DNA of 22,131 bases, from assembly GCA_005879065.1 (NCBI GenBank), contig VBLU01000060.1:1-22131 (forward strand), given 5' to 3'. Within the stretch, counting starts at the first letter, position 1. Every line of letters starts with the position of its first letter. This DNA is from Methanobacteriota archaeon. Its GTDB lineage: Archaea > Thermoplasmatota > Thermoplasmata > RBG-16-68-12. The notes below the pieces were generated by a model. It did not search any database and had not been told where the DNA came from. It saw only the letters and a list, made by a program, of their open reading frames with translations. Of this stretch, positions 18,979 to 22,131 are shown one piece after another. The position numbers were made by a program, and so were the translations under genes.

Positions 18979-20623
18979 CCGTCTCACCTCCGGCTTCGAC
19001 GGCCTTCGGGATTCCGGCTTCCGGCAGTCCCATCTCCTCGCGGACCCGCTTTGCGGTTTCGTCGGGGTACTGGTAATACTGGACGACGATCTTCGCAATC
19101 TCTCGGAAGTCGGTCATCCCCTTTTGGACCATGTAGTTGACAATGTCGATCCGACGTGCGAACTCCGCCTCCATCTCTTCGTGGGTCATGTTCTTCATTT
19201 CCATGATCTCGTCGAACAAGAACGAGTGTCCCTTGTAGACGAAGGTGTCCGTCGCGGCGTCCCATTCGTACACCGTGTTCGTGATCAACTCGTTCGTCTC
19301 CGGTTCGAATCCGACGAGCTCGACGACCTGCTTGATCCGCCGGACGATCGAGTCTCCGATTCGGGCGTGCGTCTGGATGACCACGAAGTTCAGGGCGGTG
19401 AGCAGGATGCGCGGCGTGTTGATCGGCGGGTTCTCCAGCCGGTTGACCATGGATTTCACGGAGTCCGCGTGCATGGTCGACATGGTCGGGTGGCCCGTCG
19501 CCATGGCCTGGAACATCGTGTAGGTCTCCTTGCCGCGGACCTCTCCGACGACGATGTAGTTCGGCCGTTGCCGCAGCGCCGCGCGTACGAGGTCATACAT
19601 GTCGATCTCGCCGCCCGCTTTCCCGTCCGCCCCGCGCTCGCCGACGCCGGATCGGGTGACCCCGGGGATCCAGTTCTCGTGGGGCAAGTTGATTTCGCGG
19701 GTGTCCTCGATGGAGACGATCTTCGCGCCGGGCCGAATGAACAAGGCGGCGCTGTTCAGGGTGGCCGTCTTCCCGGAGGCGGTGCCGCCGCAGACCATCA
19801 TGGACTTGCCGCTCTCGATGGCGACCCAGAGGTAGGCGACCATCTCCGCGCTCGCGGTCCCGAACTTCACCAGTTCGACGGGGGTGAAGGGCTTCTCCTT
19901 GTAACGCCGGATCGTGAAGGACGACCCGCGGGTCGTCACCTCCCGGCTGTACGTCGCTTGGACACGGTGGCCTTCGAAGGAGGTCCCGTCCAGGATCGGG
20001 TTCGCGACGGAGATCTGCTTCGCGCATCGCTGCCCGAGCAAGACCACGAACGAGTTCAGCGCATCGTCGTCGTCGAAGATGACGTTCGTCTTGATCGACT
20101 CGTACTTCTGGTGGAAGACGAAGAGCGGGATGCTCGTTCCGTCGCAGGAGACGTCTTCGATGCGGAGGTCCGCCATGAGGACGTCCACGGGTCCGTACCC
20201 GACGAAATCGCGGATGATGTAGTAGACGATCTTGTCCTTCGAAGCGGGCTCGAGACGGAGGCCACGGGACTTGATGAACGAGTCCACCGCTTCAGAGATG
20301 TATTCCTTCTTGTCCTTCTCCGCCATCTTGTCCCATTCGTACTCGAGCGTGCGGTTCAGCGAGTCCTTGATCATGTCGAGGAATTCCTTCTCCCGGGCGT
20401 CGAGGTGGGGCTCCCACACCTCGTAGATGTACTCGGATCGATCGTGGTCGTAGAGGATGCGCGCGTACGTGAACGGCTCGCGGATCGAGAAGACCTCCAT
20501 TTCCTCCAACGTGTCCTTGGTCAGGTTCGGGATCGCGGTCAGGTAGGACCCGCGACTCCCCGACCATTCGGCTTTCTGCTGGATCGCGCCCCTCGGCATC
20601 ATCACCTTTCGTTTCCGTGGCAT
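18971..20623 (-). CDS. type II/IV secretion system ATPase of the pilus operon, complete
   Basis: The 550-residue protein is a VirB11/FlaI/TadA-type ATPase with all nucleotide motifs: Walker A GGTASGKTATLN (from about residue 279), Asp box KIVSIEDTREINLPHENW, Walker B YIVVGEVRG and His box STMHADSVKSMVNRLEN. The N-terminal part has VEDVSCD-like RIEDVSCDGTSIPLFVFHQK and the linker RGSSFTIRRYKEKPFTPVEL. It would drive filament assembly. Its similarity to the ATPase at 15416 along the whole core shows they are paralogues. The ATG at 20623 follows GAGGTGG with 7-base spacing and lies 12 bases after the pilin-like gene. The 3' end overlaps the next gene's probable start. Confidence 0.93.
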   Translation of the reverse strand: MPRKRKVMMPRGAIQQKAEWSGSRGSYLTAIPNLTKDTLEEMEVFSIREPFTYARILYDHDRSEYIYEVWEPHLDAREKEFLDMIKDSLNRTLEYEWDKMAEKDKKEYISEAVDSFIKSRGLRLEPASKDKIVYYIIRDFVGYGPVDVLMADLRIEDVSCDGTSIPLFVFHQKYESIKTNVIFDDDDALNSFVVLLGQRCAKQISVANPILDGTSFEGHRVQATYSREVTTRGSSFTIRRYKEKPFTPVELVKFGTASAEMVAYLWVAIESGKSMMVCGGTASGKTATLNSAALFIRPGAKIVSIEDTREINLPHENWIPGVTRSGVGERGADGKAGGEIDMYDLVRAALRQRPNYIVVGEVRGKETYTMFQAMATGHPTMSTMHADSVKSMVNRLENPPINTPRILLTALNFVVIQTHARIGDSIVRRIKQVVELVGFEPETNELITNTVYEWDAATDTFVYKGHSFLFDEIMEMKNMTHEEMEAEFARRIDIVNYMVQKGMTDFREIAKIVVQYYQYPDETAKRVREEMGLPEAGIPKAVEAGGETVG

Positions 20624-20635
20624 GATTCGTCCACC

Positions 20636-21637
20636 TCAGAACTGGACTTGTTGCGTCGCGTCTCCGATGCCGACTTGGACTTGGGCGTGCTGGAGCCGGA
20701 AGTAGCTGATCCCCATGACGCCGGGGTTGTTGTTCACCGTGAGTCGCACCGTGTAGATCTGTGTCCTCGGGTCCAACGTCCAACCGACTTGGTAGACCGT
20801 CTTCCCACCGGTTATCGCGGTGAAGGTCTCGGAGAGGGCACCAATCTTCGTGTACGTGCCGCCGAGTTTGAGTGTGTCCGAGAGGGTCTGGTTGAAGAAC
20901 CGGTACCACGAGAGTCCGTAGGCGGACGTGTGGGTCAGTAAGACGGTCGCGTTGCTCGGAAAGCTGGTATAGTCCTGACGATCGAAGGCGAACAATTCGG
21001 TGCTCACCATCTCGGTCGTGGTGCCCGTCACGATCCCTTTTCCGTAAAGGCTCACGAGGGCGAAGGAGATGTCTAGGGAGTTGTTGGTGACATGCACGGA
21101 GAAGGTCGGGTGGACCCGGACGAACTGACCGTCCGTCTGGTACCGGATCACGCCCCCGTTCTCATACACGATCCGTTGCGGCGTGTAGTAACGGTTCGAC
21201 GCCGTCAGGACGATCGCCCCGCTCGCCTGGTCCGTCGCCTGCTTGCGGACCCCTTGCAGCATGTAGTCGAAGGCCACGGTGAACGCGCCCGCATCGGGAC
21301 TCAACTCGAGCGTCCCGGGGGTCGGAGAGGAGAAGATTGGGACGCCGTCCACGCCGCGGTTGATCGCGGTCGCCGTCGTCACCGGGATGTGGAAGGTCCC
21401 CGCGTCCGCCGACGCCTGGGCAGCGAGCATCTGGAGGTCGATGTCGCCCTTGACCCCACCGAACTGGCCGAGGGCCGTGTTCATGTGGGACGCTTCTGAA
21501 TCCTTCATCCAGATCGGGACATACTGGTTCACGATGACGCTCAGGAACGTGAGGAAGACGAGAAGGGCCATGACCGTGCCGATGGTCGAGGCGACGGCGC
21601 GCTCATCCGACCGGAAATCGCGGATCAGGACTCGCAT
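20636..21637 (-). CDS. pilin-like protein with class III signal sequence
   Basis: The 333-residue protein begins MRVLIRDFRSDERAVASTIG and continues into a hydrophobic helix (TVMALLVFLTFLSVIVNQYV). This short basic N-terminus followed directly by the helix is the pattern of archaeal pilins and pseudopilins processed by a prepilin peptidase; the cut is probably near RAVAS. The remaining 280 residues are beta-rich and look external, with several N-x-S/T sites and repeated aromatic strands. At this size it is larger than typical major pilins, so a minor pilin or tip/adhesin role is as likely. The frame opens at 21685, but the ATG at 21637 is chosen because AGGTGACGAC precedes it. It is the first gene of the operon, with a strong TATA box at 21699-21707. 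Confidence 0.82.
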   Translation of the reverse strand: MRVLIRDFRSDERAVASTIGTVMALLVFLTFLSVIVNQYVPIWMKDSEASHMNTALGQFGGVKGDIDLQMLAAQASADAGTFHIPVTTATAINRGVDGVPIFSSPTPGTLELSPDAGAFTVAFDYMLQGVRKQATDQASGAIVLTASNRYYTPQRIVYENGGVIRYQTDGQFVRVHPTFSVHVTNNSLDISFALVSLYGKGIVTGTTTEMVSTELFAFDRQDYTSFPSNATVLLTHTSAYGLSWYRFFNQTLSDTLKLGGTYTKIGALSETFTAITGGKTVYQVGWTLDPRTQIYTVRLTVNNNPGVMGISYFRLQHAQVQVGIGDATQQVQF

Positions 21638-21698
21638 GTCGTCACCTGCAGAAAATCCTCCGTCTGCATTATTACATCCGCCCATCCTGGATGACGCT

Positions 21699-21707
21699 AT
21701 TTATATG
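21699..21707 (-). promoter_or_regulatory. TATA box of the pilus operon
   Basis: ATATAAATA on the minus strand is a near-consensus archaeal TATA box. It predicts a transcript start near 21676 and a leader of about 40 bases before the pilin-like ATG at 21637. A second AT-rich element (GTAATAATG) lies at 21667-21675. Confidence 0.65.
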
Positions 21708-21815
21708 TGTCGCGCTGAAAATCTACCCTTGAGAATGAGTCTTTTTCTCCATGTGAGAGCCCCTCGTTTCGACGTCGATTTTCGGCCCCATTTTTTGACG
21801 CGAAAAGGCCCGGAT

Positions 21816-22131
21816 TCAGGTCGCTCGCGGTCGTAGCCGACGTGCCGCGGCGTAGACCAATGAGGCTTCGCCGGCGATGAATCGCCGCATGCCGTCGATC
21901 GACGCGTATTCGTTCGGCGCGTGGGCGTGGGCGCCGTGGCCGAGCCCGGTCGCGACCCACGGCAGGTGCAGATACTCGTCGAAGGCGAAGGCGGGCATCG
22001 TCCCGCCGCTCGAAGGCCAGACCTCGGGCTCCTTGCCGTGGGCTTGGACCGCCTCGATCGCCGACCGTGCGATTCCAGAGTCGGGGTCCGTCTTCGCGGG
22101 GCCGTACGGGCCGTGCACATCAATGCGAAGA
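21816..22131 (-). CDS. M20 family metallopeptidase, C-terminal part (5' end cut by window edge)
   Basis: The minus-strand frame enters from the right edge and ends at the TGA 21816-21818, giving the last 105 or so residues. The segment VWPSSGGTMPAFAFDEYL, then LPWVATGLGHGAHAHAPNEY and a helical tail (IDGMRRFIAGEASLVYAAAR), matches the end of M20 peptidases and deacylases. In these the GxSIPxF-type turn and the HAPNE motif, with its metal-binding histidine, close the active site. The enzyme would cleave dipeptides or acyl-amino acids. The metal-binding N-terminal half lies outside the window. A run of about 108 bases separates it from the pilus promoter, and it is not part of that operon's start. 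Confidence 0.85.
   Translation of the reverse strand, partial: LRIDVHGPYGPAKTDPDSGIARSAIEAVQAHGKEPEVWPSSGGTMPAFAFDEYLHLPWVATGLGHGAHAHAPNEYASIDGMRRFIAGEASLVYAAARRLRPRAT

Noticed and set aside
18395..20941. An 848-codon plus-strand open frame opposite the pilus platform, ATPase and pilin genes
   Set aside because: Its translation has no recognisable domain and mirrors the codon pattern of the minus-strand genes, which carry Walker and T2SSF motifs.
1..22131. CRISPR arrays, insertion sequences, rRNA genes and transposases
   Set aside because: I found no regularly spaced repeats, no transposase motifs and no rRNA sequence; the only sizeable direct repeat is the duplicated zinc-ribbon segment.

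Overview
The window looks archaeal and most resembles a high-GC member of the Thermoplasmatota (this lineage is an inference from gene content). Many start codons sit about 25-34 bases downstream of TATA-like boxes and look leaderless. The genes include an archaeal-type phosphoglycerate kinase, a KaiC-like ATPase, a DUF835 protein and FlaI/FlaJ (TadA/TadC)-type pilus genes.

Layout. Positions 1-5207 are ordinary metabolism and transport: an amidohydrolase cut by the left edge, the 5' half of a tRNA-Thr(CGT) gene with its promoter, a shortened TMEM175-family channel, an unrecognised membrane protein, an NCS1 permease and phosphoglycerate kinase. Positions 5316-14011 hold an unusual block. It contains a bacterial DnaA-type AAA+ domain fused to DUF835, a triple zinc-ribbon helical protein, a KaiC-like ATPase, a long coiled-coil protein ending in two near-identical zinc ribbons, and a large surface protein whose cytoplasmic tail carries three more zinc ribbons. 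An MFS transporter follows at 14265-15401. Positions 21637-15416 on the minus strand form a type IV pilus (Tad/archaellum-like) operon: a pilin-like protein, ATPase, membrane platform, second membrane platform, second ATPase. The right edge cuts the C-terminus of an M20 peptidase.

How the genes may work together. The pilus operon should build a surface filament. The 5.3-14.0 kb block has eight zinc ribbons in three proteins, two P-loop ATPases, and one protein spanning the membrane between a surface domain and the ribbons. It could be a scaffold or signalling assembly at the membrane, possibly serving the neighbouring pilus; this is a hypothesis from gene content only.

Caution. Several loci look as if short segments are missing: the tRNA 3' half, the Asp box of one pilus ATPase, a transmembrane segment and the reading frame of one platform protein, perhaps part of the MFS transporter, and the canonical start codons of two genes. 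These may be real microdeletions or assembly faults; reads covering the junctions would decide.
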